Below, piece by piece: positions 1 to 6,221 of a DNA stretch of 7,070 nt. This DNA comes from JBHHXR01 sp046757205. Lineage in GTDB: Bacteria > Pseudomonadota > Alphaproteobacteria > Rhodobacterales > Rhodobacteraceae. The notes below the pieces were generated by a model. It did no database searches, was not told the DNA's origin, and worked only from the letters and a program-made list of their open reading frames with translations. Each line of letters begins with the position of its first letter. The first letter of the stretch is position 1. A program made the position numbers and the translations under genes. The stretch lies in assembly GCA_046757205.1 (NCBI GenBank), contig JBHHXR010000195.1:1-7070 (forward strand), given 5' to 3'.

Positions 1-78
1 GGTTTCGCCAGGCCATCCCACCGGCTCTTTCGGTTTCGCCGGGTCAGGGTCTCGACCGGGCCGGACGGGGCTGACTGC

Positions 79-243
79 TCACTCGCCTTCTGCCGGCGCG
101 TCGTCGTAGCGATCGGACAATATCCGTTCCGCCTCGCCCTTCGGGTCCTCGAACTGGTTGTGTTTCAGCGCCCAGAAGAAGGCGGCGAGGCCGAGGGCGC
201 CGAGGCCGAGGGAGATCGGGATGAGGACGAAGAGGACCGTCAT
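79..243 (-). CDS. ccoS: cbb3 oxidase maturation protein CcoS/FixS
   Basis: A 54-residue membrane protein starting MTVLFVLIPISLGLG, with one transmembrane helix at about 3-26 and a cytosolic tail of WALKHNQFEDPKGEAERIL followed by an acidic end. The helix ending in FFWA, then xxxQFEDPxGxAxRIL, is the CcoS signature. In Rhodobacter capsulatus CcoS is needed for haem and copper insertion into CcoN; how it acts is not settled. The ATG at 243 overlaps the ccoI stop by 4 bases (ATGA), with a G-run (GGGGGG) 5 bases upstream as a plausible ribosome binding site. An upstream in-frame extension into ccoI would encode an arginine-rich out-of-frame shadow and is rejected. It is the last recognisable gene of the operon. 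Confidence 0.93.
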   Translation of the reverse strand: MTVLFVLIPISLGLGALGLAAFFWALKHNQFEDPKGEAERILSDRYDDAPAEGE

Positions 244-2429
244 CTGCGCCCCCCGAGCCGCATGGCGTTGAGCGAGACGGTGATCGACGAGGCCGACATC
301 GCCAGCGCGGCGATCAAGGGCGTGGCGAGGCCGGAAACCGCGAGGGGGACGGAGACCACATTGTAAGCCGCCGAGATGGCGAAGTTCTGCAGCATGCGGG
401 CGCGGGCGCGCCGCGCCAGCCGCCAGGCGGCGGGGATATGGCGCAGATCGCCCGCCGTCAGTATCATGTCGGCGGCGCTGCGGCTGGCGTCGATGGCCGA
501 GGCCGGCGAGATCGAGACGTCGGCGGCGGCCAGTGCCGCGGTGTCGTTCAGCCCGTCGCCGACCATCAGAACCTTGTGGCCGTCGTCTCTCAGGCGCTTC
601 AGGCAGGCAACCTTGTCTTCCGGCGTCATCTCGGCCTGCCATTTGCCGATCCCGACGGCGCGGGCCAGTTCCTCGGCCGGGCGGCTTGCGTCGCCCGACA
701 GCATCACGACGCGCAGGCCGGCCTCGTGCAATGCCTCGACGGTTTCGGCGGCCTCCGGGCGCGGGGCGTCGGCGAAGCGGAAGGCGACGGGCGGCTCGTC
801 GCCGATGCGCAGCCAACTGGACGATTCGACCGTGCCCACCGCGGCGCCGGCCCAGTCGGCCCGGCCGAGGCGGACCTTCTGGCCGGCGATTTTGGCCTCT
901 ATGCCCTGTCCCGGAAATTCCGCGATGGATTCAAGCCTGGGCGCGGGCGCGCCCGGAAACGCCTCGGCGATGGCGCGAGCATAGGGATGGGTGCTCGCGG
1001 CGGCCAGCGCAGCCGCGACCGCATTTTCACGGGGAGGAATACCTGCCCCGTTCAGAAGGCGCGGCCGGCCCTGCGTCAGCGTGCCGGTCTTGTCGAAGAC
1101 AACCGTGTCGATGCCTGCCAGCTTTTCCAGCGCCGCGCCGTCTTTCAGCAGGGTGCCGGCGCGGAACAGCCGCCCGCTGGCCGCCGCCATGACGGCCGGC
1201 ACGGCGAGGCCGAGGGCGCAGGGGCAGGTGATGATCAGCACCGCCGTCGCCACGTTCACGGCGTGGTGCCAGTTTCCGACTGCGAGGCCCCAGCCGATCA
1301 GCGAGCCGAAGGCCAGCAGGTGCACCAAGGGCGCGTAGACGCGGGCCGCGGCGTCGGCCAGCGTCGTGTAGCGGTTACGCGCGGTCTCGGCGACCTCCAC
1401 CAGCTTGGCGATGCGGCGCACCAGCGTGTCCTCCGGCGCGCCGTCGATGCGTATGCGCAGGGGGCCGGACAGGTTCAGCATGCCGGCGTGCACGCGCCCG
1501 CCCGCGCTTACCTGTTGCGGCAGGGTTTCGCCGGTCAGCAGCGAGGGGTCGATCTCGCTGGTGCCGCTCTCGACCACGCCATCGACCGGAATACGCGCGC
1601 CCGGCGCGGCCAGCACCACGTCGCCGGTGGCAAGCTCGCCGAGCGGCACCACCTCGCGGCTGCCGTCGGGCAGGAGACGCTCCGCCCGGTGCACCTCCAG
1701 CGCCGCCAGTTCGGTTGCCGCCGTGCGGGCGGCGGCGCGGGTGCGGTGGTCGAGATAGCGGCCGATCAGGAGGAAGAAGGTGAGCGACACGGCGGCGTCG
1801 AAATAGGTATGGGCGCCGCTCTGGAACGTCTCCGACAGCGAGACGCCGGAGGCGAGCACCAGCGCCAGCGAGATCGGCACGTCCATGTTGAGCCGGCGCA
1901 CCCTGAGCGCAGACCAGGCATTGCGGAAGAACGGCATGCCGGCGAAGGCGACGGCGGGCAGTGCGATCAGCGCCGAGATCCAGTGCAGGAAATCGCGCGT
2001 TGCCGCCTCGGCCCCGGACCAGACGGCGACCGACAGGAGCATCACGTTCATCGCCGCGAAACCGGCCACCGCGAGGCGCGCCAGAAGGTCGCGCCCGACG
2101 GTGTCGTTCGCGGTAGCCGCCAGCGCCTGGGCGTCGAGCGGGTGCGCTTCGTAGCCGACGGCGTCCAGCGCGCGGATCAACCGGGTTTCGGCATCCGTGC
2201 TGTCCGTTACCGAAACGCGGACACGCTTCAGCGTCAGGTTGACCCGCGCGGCGCCGACTTCCGGCAGCGCCGACAGCCCGCGCTCGACAGCGGCGATGCA
2301 GGCGGCGCAGTGAATGCCGGGAAGGGACAACTCGACGGTTCGCTGCGGGCCGTCCGGCGCACCGCGCAAGGCCGCCGCGGCGGGCGGCGGAGCGGCAGCG
2401 CAGGCGGGGCATGCAGCGACGTTGGCCAT
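240..2429 (-). CDS. ccoI: Cu+-translocating P1B-type ATPase CcoI/FixI for cbb3 oxidase assembly
   Basis: P-type ATPase moving Cu+ across the cytoplasmic membrane to supply the CuB site of CcoN (CopA2/FixI group). It has 729 residues. A cysteine pair CPAC lies at 7-10, then one heavy-metal-associated domain from about 30 to 95 with GIHCAAC (Cys41, Cys44). Catalytic motifs are complete: TGE at 299-301 (actuator), CPC at 402-404 in the ion-binding helix, DKTGT with phosphorylated Asp446, HP at 481-482 in the nucleotide-binding domain, and GDGLND at 624-629. In the last two helices, Tyr689-Asn690 and MSASS (Met711, Ser714-Ser715) are the P1B-1 signature residues for Cu+ selectivity. The ATG at 2429 has AGGA 6 bases upstream and shares a base with the ccoH stop; the 3' end overlaps ccoS by ATGA. 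Location in the cco cluster distinguishes it from a detoxifying CopA. Confidence 0.97.
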   Translation of the reverse strand: MANVAACPACAAAPPPAAAALRGAPDGPQRTVELSLPGIHCAACIAAVERGLSALPEVGAARVNLTLKRVRVSVTDSTDAETRLIRALDAVGYEAHPLDAQALAATANDTVGRDLLARLAVAGFAAMNVMLLSVAVWSGAEAATRDFLHWISALIALPAVAFAGMPFFRNAWSALRVRRLNMDVPISLALVLASGVSLSETFQSGAHTYFDAAVSLTFFLLIGRYLDHRTRAAARTAATELAALEVHRAERLLPDGSREVVPLGELATGDVVLAAPGARIPVDGVVESGTSEIDPSLLTGETLPQQVSAGGRVHAGMLNLSGPLRIRIDGAPEDTLVRRIAKLVEVAETARNRYTTLADAAARVYAPLVHLLAFGSLIGWGLAVGNWHHAVNVATAVLIITCPCALGLAVPAVMAAASGRLFRAGTLLKDGAALEKLAGIDTVVFDKTGTLTQGRPRLLNGAGIPPRENAVAAALAAASTHPYARAIAEAFPGAPAPRLESIAEFPGQGIEAKIAGQKVRLGRADWAGAAVGTVESSSWLRIGDEPPVAFRFADAPRPEAAETVEALHEAGLRVVMLSGDASRPAEELARAVGIGKWQAEMTPEDKVACLKRLRDDGHKVLMVGDGLNDTAALAAADVSISPASAIDASRSAADMILTAGDLRHIPAAWRLARRARARMLQNFAISAAYNVVSVPLAVSGLATPLIAALAMSASSITVSLNAMRLGGRR

Positions 2430-2896
2430 CAGTCTTCCTGCACCGATATCCGGTGCGCCTGGGTGAACCGGGTGCCGTCGGCGGCCAGCGCGGTGATTTC
2501 CAGCCGCCAGCGGCCCGGCGCGAGCGCGGCCTCGGCGATCCAGTCCCGGCCGTTAAATTCGAAATCCAGCGTCCGGTCGTCCTTCGCTTCGGTGGTACGC
2601 CCGATCATTGCGGACACGGCAGTTGCATCGGCGGGCGACCCGTCCGTCGCGGTCAGTTGCAGCCGGATGACGCCGCCTTCGTAGTCGGACCGTCCCGTCC
2701 AGCCGAGCGCGCGCTGCGCCTTGAGCCGGGCGTCGAACTGCTGGCTCGCGACGTAGCCGTTCCTGACCACGAGGCCGGGGAAGGTACCGGTGGCGGCGAA
2801 CATCAGCGTCAGGTTGGCGGCGATGACCACGGCGAATGCGGCGACGACGATGGCAAGGACCTTGCGCCCGGTCAGCGGTTTCGGCGTGTCGCTCAT
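2429..2896 (-). CDS. ccoH: cbb3 oxidase assembly/stability protein CcoH/FixH
   Basis: Small membrane protein required for cbb3 assembly; it remains associated with the oxidase in characterised systems. It has 155 residues. A short cytosolic N-terminus rich in basic residues is followed by one transmembrane helix at about 13-35 (VLAIVVAAFAVVIAAN) and a periplasmic beta-rich domain. The family signature is visible at 39-54 (FPGLVVRNGYVASQQF), then ALGW and, near the end, GRWRLEITALAADG, as in other FixH proteins. The ATG at 2896 has a GGAG site 7 bases upstream and overlaps the ccoG stop as ATGA. The TGA shares one base with the ccoI ATG (TGATG). These overlaps point to translational coupling through ccoG-ccoH-ccoI. 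There are no cysteines, so a direct metal-thiolate role is unlikely. Assignment rests on the signature plus position and is firm. Confidence 0.94.
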   Translation of the reverse strand: MSDTPKPLTGRKVLAIVVAAFAVVIAANLTLMFAATGTFPGLVVRNGYVASQQFDARLKAQRALGWTGRSDYEGGVIRLQLTATDGSPADATAVSAMIGRTTEAKDDRTLDFEFNGRDWIAEAALAPGRWRLEITALAADGTRFTQAHRISVQED

Positions 2897-4341
2897 TTTC
2901 CGGCTCCGTTGAAGATCGTATCGCGATAGGTGCGCCCCTGCGTGTCGAGGTTTTCCAGCCAGAGCCGGACATCGCTGCGCCTGGCGACGGCGCCGCGGCT
3001 GCCCGGCTGTGCGGTCAGATAGACGCGCTGGTGCAGCGTGCTGTCGGCCGGCACGTCGACACTCAACCGGTCGGTGCCCTGAAGGTTGATGGTCAGCGGC
3101 GCCTTCGAGGTGACCGACAGGCGGAAGCGCTGGGATTCGCCGAGCATGTTGCGCAGGCGCACGTCATAGGTATTGCGGATCGAGCCGTCGGACAGCGTGA
3201 CGTAGAGCGGGTTGCGCACCGGGGAGACGGTCAGCCCGATGTCGGTGCGCATGAAGAGGGCGACGACCAGACCGGCGCCGATGGTCGACCATAGCGCCGC
3301 ATAGAGAATGGTCCGCGCCCGGATCAGGTGCCGCCAGCGCGGCGTCGGCGGCTGTCCGGCGCGCTCGCGCTCCTCGTCGGCCAGCGTCATGTAGTCGATC
3401 AGCCCGCGCGGCTTGCCGATCTTCGCCATCACGTCGTCGCAGGCGTCGATGCACAGCGCGCAGGTGATGCAGGCGAGCTGCTGGCCGTCGCGGATGTCGA
3501 TGCCCATCGGGCAGACGTTGACGCAGGCGTCGCAATCAACGCAGTCGCCGAGGTTTTCCGCGCCGGCCGCCTTGCGGTGCTTGCCGCGCGGCTCGCCGCG
3601 CCACGCGCGGTAGGAAACCGTCAGCGACTCGGAATCGAGCATGGCCGCCTGGATGCGCGGCCAGGGGCAGATGTAGATGCAGACCTGTTCGCGCATGAAG
3701 CCGCCGAAGACGAAGGTCGTGGCGGTCAGGATGGCGATCGAGGAATAGGCGACGAACGGTGCCTCGCCGGCCACCAGATCGCGCAGCAGGGACGGAGCAT
3801 CGGCGTAGTAGAATACCCAGGCGCCGCCGGTCACCAATGCGATCACGAGCCAGACGGACCACTTGAAAAGCCTCAGGCGCGTCTTGCGGGCGTCCCATTT
3901 CCGGTTCCACAGCCGTACCCGCGCGTTCCTGTCGCCCTCGATCCAGCGTTCGACCAGAAAGAAAAGGTCGGTCCACACGGTCTGCGGGCAGGAATAGCCG
4001 CACCAGACCCGGCCCAGCGCCGAGGTGAACAGAAACAGCCCCAGACCGGCCATGATCAGGAGCCCGGCGACGAAATAGAACTCGTGCGGCCAGATCTCGA
4101 TCCAGAAGAAATAGAAGCGCCGCCCCGCCAGGTCGACGAGGACCGCCTGGTCGGGCAGCGACGGCCCCCGGTCCCAGCGGATCCACGGGGCGACGTAGTA
4201 GATCGTCAGCGTCACCGCCATGATCCACCATTTGAGCGTGCGGAACGTCCCCTTCACGCGGCGCGGGAAGATCGGCTCGCGCGCGGCGTAGAGCGGCGGC
4301 TCTTTTTGGTCGCTGTCCGTTGTCACTATGTCGTCCCGCAT
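2893..4341 (-). CDS. ccoG: cbb3 oxidase assembly protein CcoG/FixG/RdxA, membrane 4Fe-4S cupric reductase
   Basis: Cytoplasmic membrane iron-sulfur protein; the Rhodobacter capsulatus homologue binds copper and reduces Cu(II) to Cu(I) for oxidase maturation. From the ATG at 4341 it has 482 residues. Membrane helices are near 38-53, 88-106, 160-178, 195-214 and 350-370. Conserved cysteine pairs lie in WCGYSCPQ (113/117) and CIYICPWPR (220/224). Two complete 4Fe-4S clusters follow: CxxCxxCxxxCP at 266-277 and CxxCxxCxxxC at 290-300. The C-terminal 100 or so residues match the FixG immunoglobulin-like periplasmic domain (NTYDVRLRN onward). The start is uncertain: in-frame GTG codons lie at 4356 (487 residues) and 4326 (477). 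No option has a good ribosome binding site, and ATG was preferred on codon type. The 3' end overlaps ccoH by 4 bases (ATGA). Confidence 0.95.
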   Translation of the reverse strand: MRDDIVTTDSDQKEPPLYAAREPIFPRRVKGTFRTLKWWIMAVTLTIYYVAPWIRWDRGPSLPDQAVLVDLAGRRFYFFWIEIWPHEFYFVAGLLIMAGLGLFLFTSALGRVWCGYSCPQTVWTDLFFLVERWIEGDRNARVRLWNRKWDARKTRLRLFKWSVWLVIALVTGGAWVFYYADAPSLLRDLVAGEAPFVAYSSIAILTATTFVFGGFMREQVCIYICPWPRIQAAMLDSESLTVSYRAWRGEPRGKHRKAAGAENLGDCVDCDACVNVCPMGIDIRDGQQLACITCALCIDACDDVMAKIGKPRGLIDYMTLADEERERAGQPPTPRWRHLIRARTILYAALWSTIGAGLVVALFMRTDIGLTVSPVRNPLYVTLSDGSIRNTYDVRLRNMLGESQRFRLSVTSKAPLTINLQGTDRLSVDVPADSTLHQRVYLTAQPGSRGAVARRSDVRLWLENLDTQGRTYRDTIFNGAGK

Positions 4342-4373
4342 ATCCCCGCTCTGCACAATCGCGATAGCGCCGT

Positions 4374-4402
4374 GCGCGGCCCCCTCGGTGCCGGGGCCGC
4401 GC
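4374..4402 (-). terminator. perfect GC-rich stem-loop between ccoP and ccoG (no U-tract in the operon direction)
   Basis: In the gap between the ccoP stop (4430) and ccoG start, GCGCGGCCCC (4374-4383) pairs perfectly with GGGGCCGCGC (4393-4402), leaving a 9-base loop. In the transcript of this operon no run of U follows, so it does not look like a full intrinsic terminator. It is better read as an intercistronic stabiliser or partial attenuator at the 3' end of the ccoNOQP message. On the plus strand TTTGTTTT follows at 4410-4417, but 7 bases beyond the stem, which is far for a terminator of antisense transcription. The stem is seen directly; the role is inferred. Confidence 0.5.
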
Positions 4403-4429
4403 GCCGGGGTTTGTTTTCGCCTGACGGCG

Positions 4430-5299
4430 TTATTCGCCGCCGCCGAGCTCGTGAACGTAAACCGAGACCTTGCGGATATCGGCTTCGCTCAGTTTCGACG
4501 CCCATGCCGGCATGACGCCGCCGCGGCCGGTCGAAATGGTCTTGGTGATTGCGCCGGGATCGCTGCCGAAGAGCCAGATGGCGTCGGTCAGGTTGGGCGC
4601 GCCCTGCTCCCGGTCGCCCTCGCCGTTCTCGCCGTGACACGCGGTGCAGTTCTCTTCGAACAGCGGCGCGCCGGCTTCGGCGAGCGCGGCGTCATGCGGC
4701 TGGTCTGACAGCGACAGCACGTAATTGGCCAGTTTCCCTATGTCCTCCGGTTCCAGCAACTCGGCGAAGGCCGGCATCTCGTTGAAACGGGTATCGTCGT
4801 CGGCCGTGAAGCGGATGCCGTGCCGGATGGTCTGGTGGATGTCTTCGATAGTTCCGCCCCACAGCCAGTCGTCGTCCAGAAGGTTGGGATAGCCGCCCGC
4901 CTGCACGCCGGCGCCGCCGGCGCCGTGGCATTGCGAGCAGTTGTTGCGGAAGATCGCGGCGCCGCCGGAAATGGCGTAACTGCCAAGCTCCGGATCCTTT
5001 GCCACCGACGGAAGATCGAGGGAAACGAGGCGCTCGTCCAGCGGCGCCCGCGCCTTGGCGATGGCGTCCAGTTGCTCGGCGACGGCGCCGCGCGACGACC
5101 AGCCGAGAATGCCGCCCGTCGCCTTGTTCACCAGCGGCCAGGCCGGATAGGCGATAACGTATCCGATCGCGAAGATGATGGTGGCGTAGAAGGTCAGCAG
5201 CCACCAGCGCGGCATCGGCGTGTCAAGCTCGGTGATGCCGTCCCAGTTGTGGCCGGTAGTCTGGATTTCCGGTTTTTCCTCGGCGGGTTTCTTGACCAT
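4430..5299 (-). CDS. ccoP: cbb3-type cytochrome c oxidase subunit III, CcoP/FixP (di-haem cytochrome c)
   Basis: Membrane-anchored di-haem cytochrome c, the electron entry point of the oxidase from soluble or membrane c-type cytochromes. The 289-residue length is typical. Residues 1-30 are cytosolic and contain the family signature WDGITELDTPMPRWW. One transmembrane helix spans about 32-55 (into YPAWPLV), then two cytochrome c domains follow in the periplasm. Haem motif 1 is CSQCH at 121-125 with candidate Met ligand 175 in NEMPAF. Haem motif 2 is CTACH at 218-222 with candidate Met ligand 263 in GVMPAW. Both domains carry the usual GxGGxG-type and PNL segments after the haem site. I chose the ATG at 5299 because of the GAGGA site 8 bases upstream and the family-like N-terminus. 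A longer in-frame start would lie inside ccoQ and add an unrelated basic leader. It is the last structural gene before the hairpin gap. Confidence 0.97.
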   Translation of the reverse strand: MVKKPAEEKPEIQTTGHNWDGITELDTPMPRWWLLTFYATIIFAIGYVIAYPAWPLVNKATGGILGWSSRGAVAEQLDAIAKARAPLDERLVSLDLPSVAKDPELGSYAISGGAAIFRNNCSQCHGAGGAGVQAGGYPNLLDDDWLWGGTIEDIHQTIRHGIRFTADDDTRFNEMPAFAELLEPEDIGKLANYVLSLSDQPHDAALAEAGAPLFEENCTACHGENGEGDREQGAPNLTDAIWLFGSDPGAITKTISTGRGGVMPAWASKLSEADIRKVSVYVHELGGGE

Positions 5300-5303
5300 G
5301 GGC

Positions 5304-5462
5304 TCAGTCCTCGATTGTATCGTTGCGCAGCGGGATGTTCGCGGCGTCGTCATGCATGGCGCGCGATCCGGGGCGCAGGGCCCAGGCGATGACGCCGATA
5401 AAGAAGATCGTCATGACGAGCAGCACCCAGCTGTCGGCGATTTCGCGAAGTAGCGTGTACAT
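5304..5462 (-). CDS. ccoQ: cbb3-type cytochrome c oxidase small subunit CcoQ/FixQ
   Basis: I read this 52-residue protein directly from the minus strand; it is easily missed because it is so short. It starts MYTLLREIADSW, has one transmembrane helix at about residues 12-28 (VLLVMTIFFIGVIAWAL), then RPGSRAMHDDAANIPLRNDT and an acidic end. A single helix followed by RPGS and a charged cytosolic tail ending near IPLR is the usual CcoQ pattern, and the position between ccoO and ccoP is diagnostic. CcoQ carries no cofactor. In characterised bacteria it stabilises the oxidase and its interaction with CcoP. A strong AGAGGAG site precedes the start. The stop is 4 bases before the ccoP ATG, and the ccoP ribosome binding site overlaps the last ccoQ codons, so the two are probably coupled. 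Confidence 0.93.
   Translation of the reverse strand: MYTLLREIADSWVLLVMTIFFIGVIAWALRPGSRAMHDDAANIPLRNDTIED
5308..5312 (-). promoter_or_regulatory. ribosome binding site of ccoP inside the ccoQ 3' end
   Basis: GAGGA on the minus strand, formed by the last two sense codons of ccoQ and 8 bases before the ATG at 5299. It argues for the 289-residue CcoP starting MVKKPAEEK, and against a start upstream in the same frame that would overlap ccoQ. Confidence 0.7.
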
Positions 5463-5470
5463 TTGCCTCG

Positions 5471-5477
5471 CTCCTCT
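5471..5477 (-). promoter_or_regulatory. ribosome binding site of ccoQ
   Basis: AGAGGAG on the minus strand, 8 bases before the ccoQ ATG, in the 18-base gap between the ccoO TAA and ccoQ. It supports the short ccoQ reading frame as a translated gene and selects its start. Confidence 0.75.
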
Positions 5478-5480
5478 TGC

Positions 5481-6209
5481 TTACCGGCTCGCCAGCGGCT
5501 CGAAGGTCGAGAAGTCGACCATCGTGCCCAGCACCTGAAGATAGGCGATCAGCGCGTCGAGTTCGGTGATCGCCGGCTGCCCGTCGAAATTGCGGACCTG
5601 CGCTTTCGGATAGCGTGCCAGAAGCGCCTCCGCCCCGTCGGAGTCGGGGTCGACCTGAGCCTCGAAGTCCTGTTTGGCCGAAGCGATCATTTCGTCGGTG
5701 TACGGCACGCCGACAATCCGGTTGGTGGCCATGACGTCGGCGATGTGCGATCCGTCGATCACTGTCTCCGCCAGCCAGGGATACCTGGGCATCACCGATT
5801 CCGGCACCAGTGCCTGCGGGTCGAGCAGGTGGTCGCGGTGCCATTCGTCGGAATAGCGGCCGCCGACGCGGGCGAGGTCGGGCCCGGTGCGCTTCGAGCC
5901 CCACTGGAACGGGTGGTCGTACATCGATTCCGCGGCCAGCGAGTAATGGCCGTAGCGCTCGACCTCGTCGCGCAGCGGGCGGACCATCTGGCTGTGGCAG
6001 ACATAGCAGCCTTCGCGGATGTAGATGTCGCGCCCCTTGAGTTCGAGCGGCGAGTAGGGCCGCACGCCCTCGACCTTCTCGACGGTGCTCTCCAGATAGA
6101 AGAGCGGCGTGATTTCCACGATGCCGCCGATGGTGACCACCAGAAAACAGAAGACCAGCAGCAGGGTGGCGTTTCTTTCCAGTGTCTTGTGTCGTGCAAA
6201 GAAGCTCAT
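5481..6209 (-). CDS. ccoO: cbb3-type cytochrome c oxidase subunit II, CcoO/FixO (mono-haem cytochrome c)
   Basis: Membrane-anchored c-type cytochrome that passes electrons from CcoP to the CcoN haems. The 242-residue length is normal for the family. Residues 14-37 form the single N-terminal transmembrane anchor (uncleaved signal-anchor type); the rest is a periplasmic cytochrome domain. The haem attachment motif CYVCH is at 68-72, inside the family signature REGCYVCHSQMVRP. Met140 in ESVMPRYPW is the likely distal haem ligand. Other CcoO landmarks are ITPLFYLEST after the anchor, GHYSLAAES, WGSKRTGPDLARVGGRYSDEWH, and the C-terminal ELDALIAYLQVLGT. The ATG at 6209 is supported by a GGGGAGG ribosome binding site. 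It lies 12 bases after ccoN and 18 bases before ccoQ, as in canonical ccoNOQP operons. Nothing is unusual. Confidence 0.98.
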   Translation of the reverse strand: MSFFARHKTLERNATLLLVFCFLVVTIGGIVEITPLFYLESTVEKVEGVRPYSPLELKGRDIYIREGCYVCHSQMVRPLRDEVERYGHYSLAAESMYDHPFQWGSKRTGPDLARVGGRYSDEWHRDHLLDPQALVPESVMPRYPWLAETVIDGSHIADVMATNRIVGVPYTDEMIASAKQDFEAQVDPDSDGAEALLARYPKAQVRNFDGQPAITELDALIAYLQVLGTMVDFSTFEPLASR

Positions 6210-6214
6210 GTCCG

Positions 6215-6221
6215 CCTCCCC
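6215..6221 (-). promoter_or_regulatory. ribosome binding site of ccoO
   Basis: On the minus strand GGGGAGG lies directly after the ccoN TGA and 5 bases before the ccoO ATG. It is a strong Shine-Dalgarno match and fixes the ccoO start at 6209. It also indicates that ccoO initiates independently even though ccoN ends next to it. Confidence 0.75.

Noticed and set aside
1..78. Sequence downstream of ccoS: a 9-base direct repeat GGTTTCGCC at 1-9 and 32-40, and a minus-strand ATG at 16 that might open another gene
   Set aside because: The repeat is too short to mean much, the possible gene has only five visible codons before the edge, and I see no convincing terminator. The stretch is too short to decide.
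438..2684. A 748-codon open frame on the plus strand, antisense to ccoI and ccoH
   Set aside because: It is antisense to two genes with complete catalytic or family motifs. Its translation is low-complexity, rich in Arg, Gly, Ala, Gln and His, with no domain I recognise. Long antisense frames are expected in GC-rich coding DNA with strong third-position bias.
3328..4515. A 395-codon plus-strand open frame antisense to ccoG and running into ccoP
   Set aside because: Same reason: it mirrors a motif-complete gene, has shadow-like Arg/Ala/Asp/His composition, and crosses the ccoP-ccoG gap without any translation signal.
5300..5353. Upstream in-frame start for ccoP adding 18 residues
   Set aside because: It would overlap most of the ccoQ tail, has no ribosome binding site as good as the GAGGA before 5299, and the added residues do not resemble CcoP N-termini.
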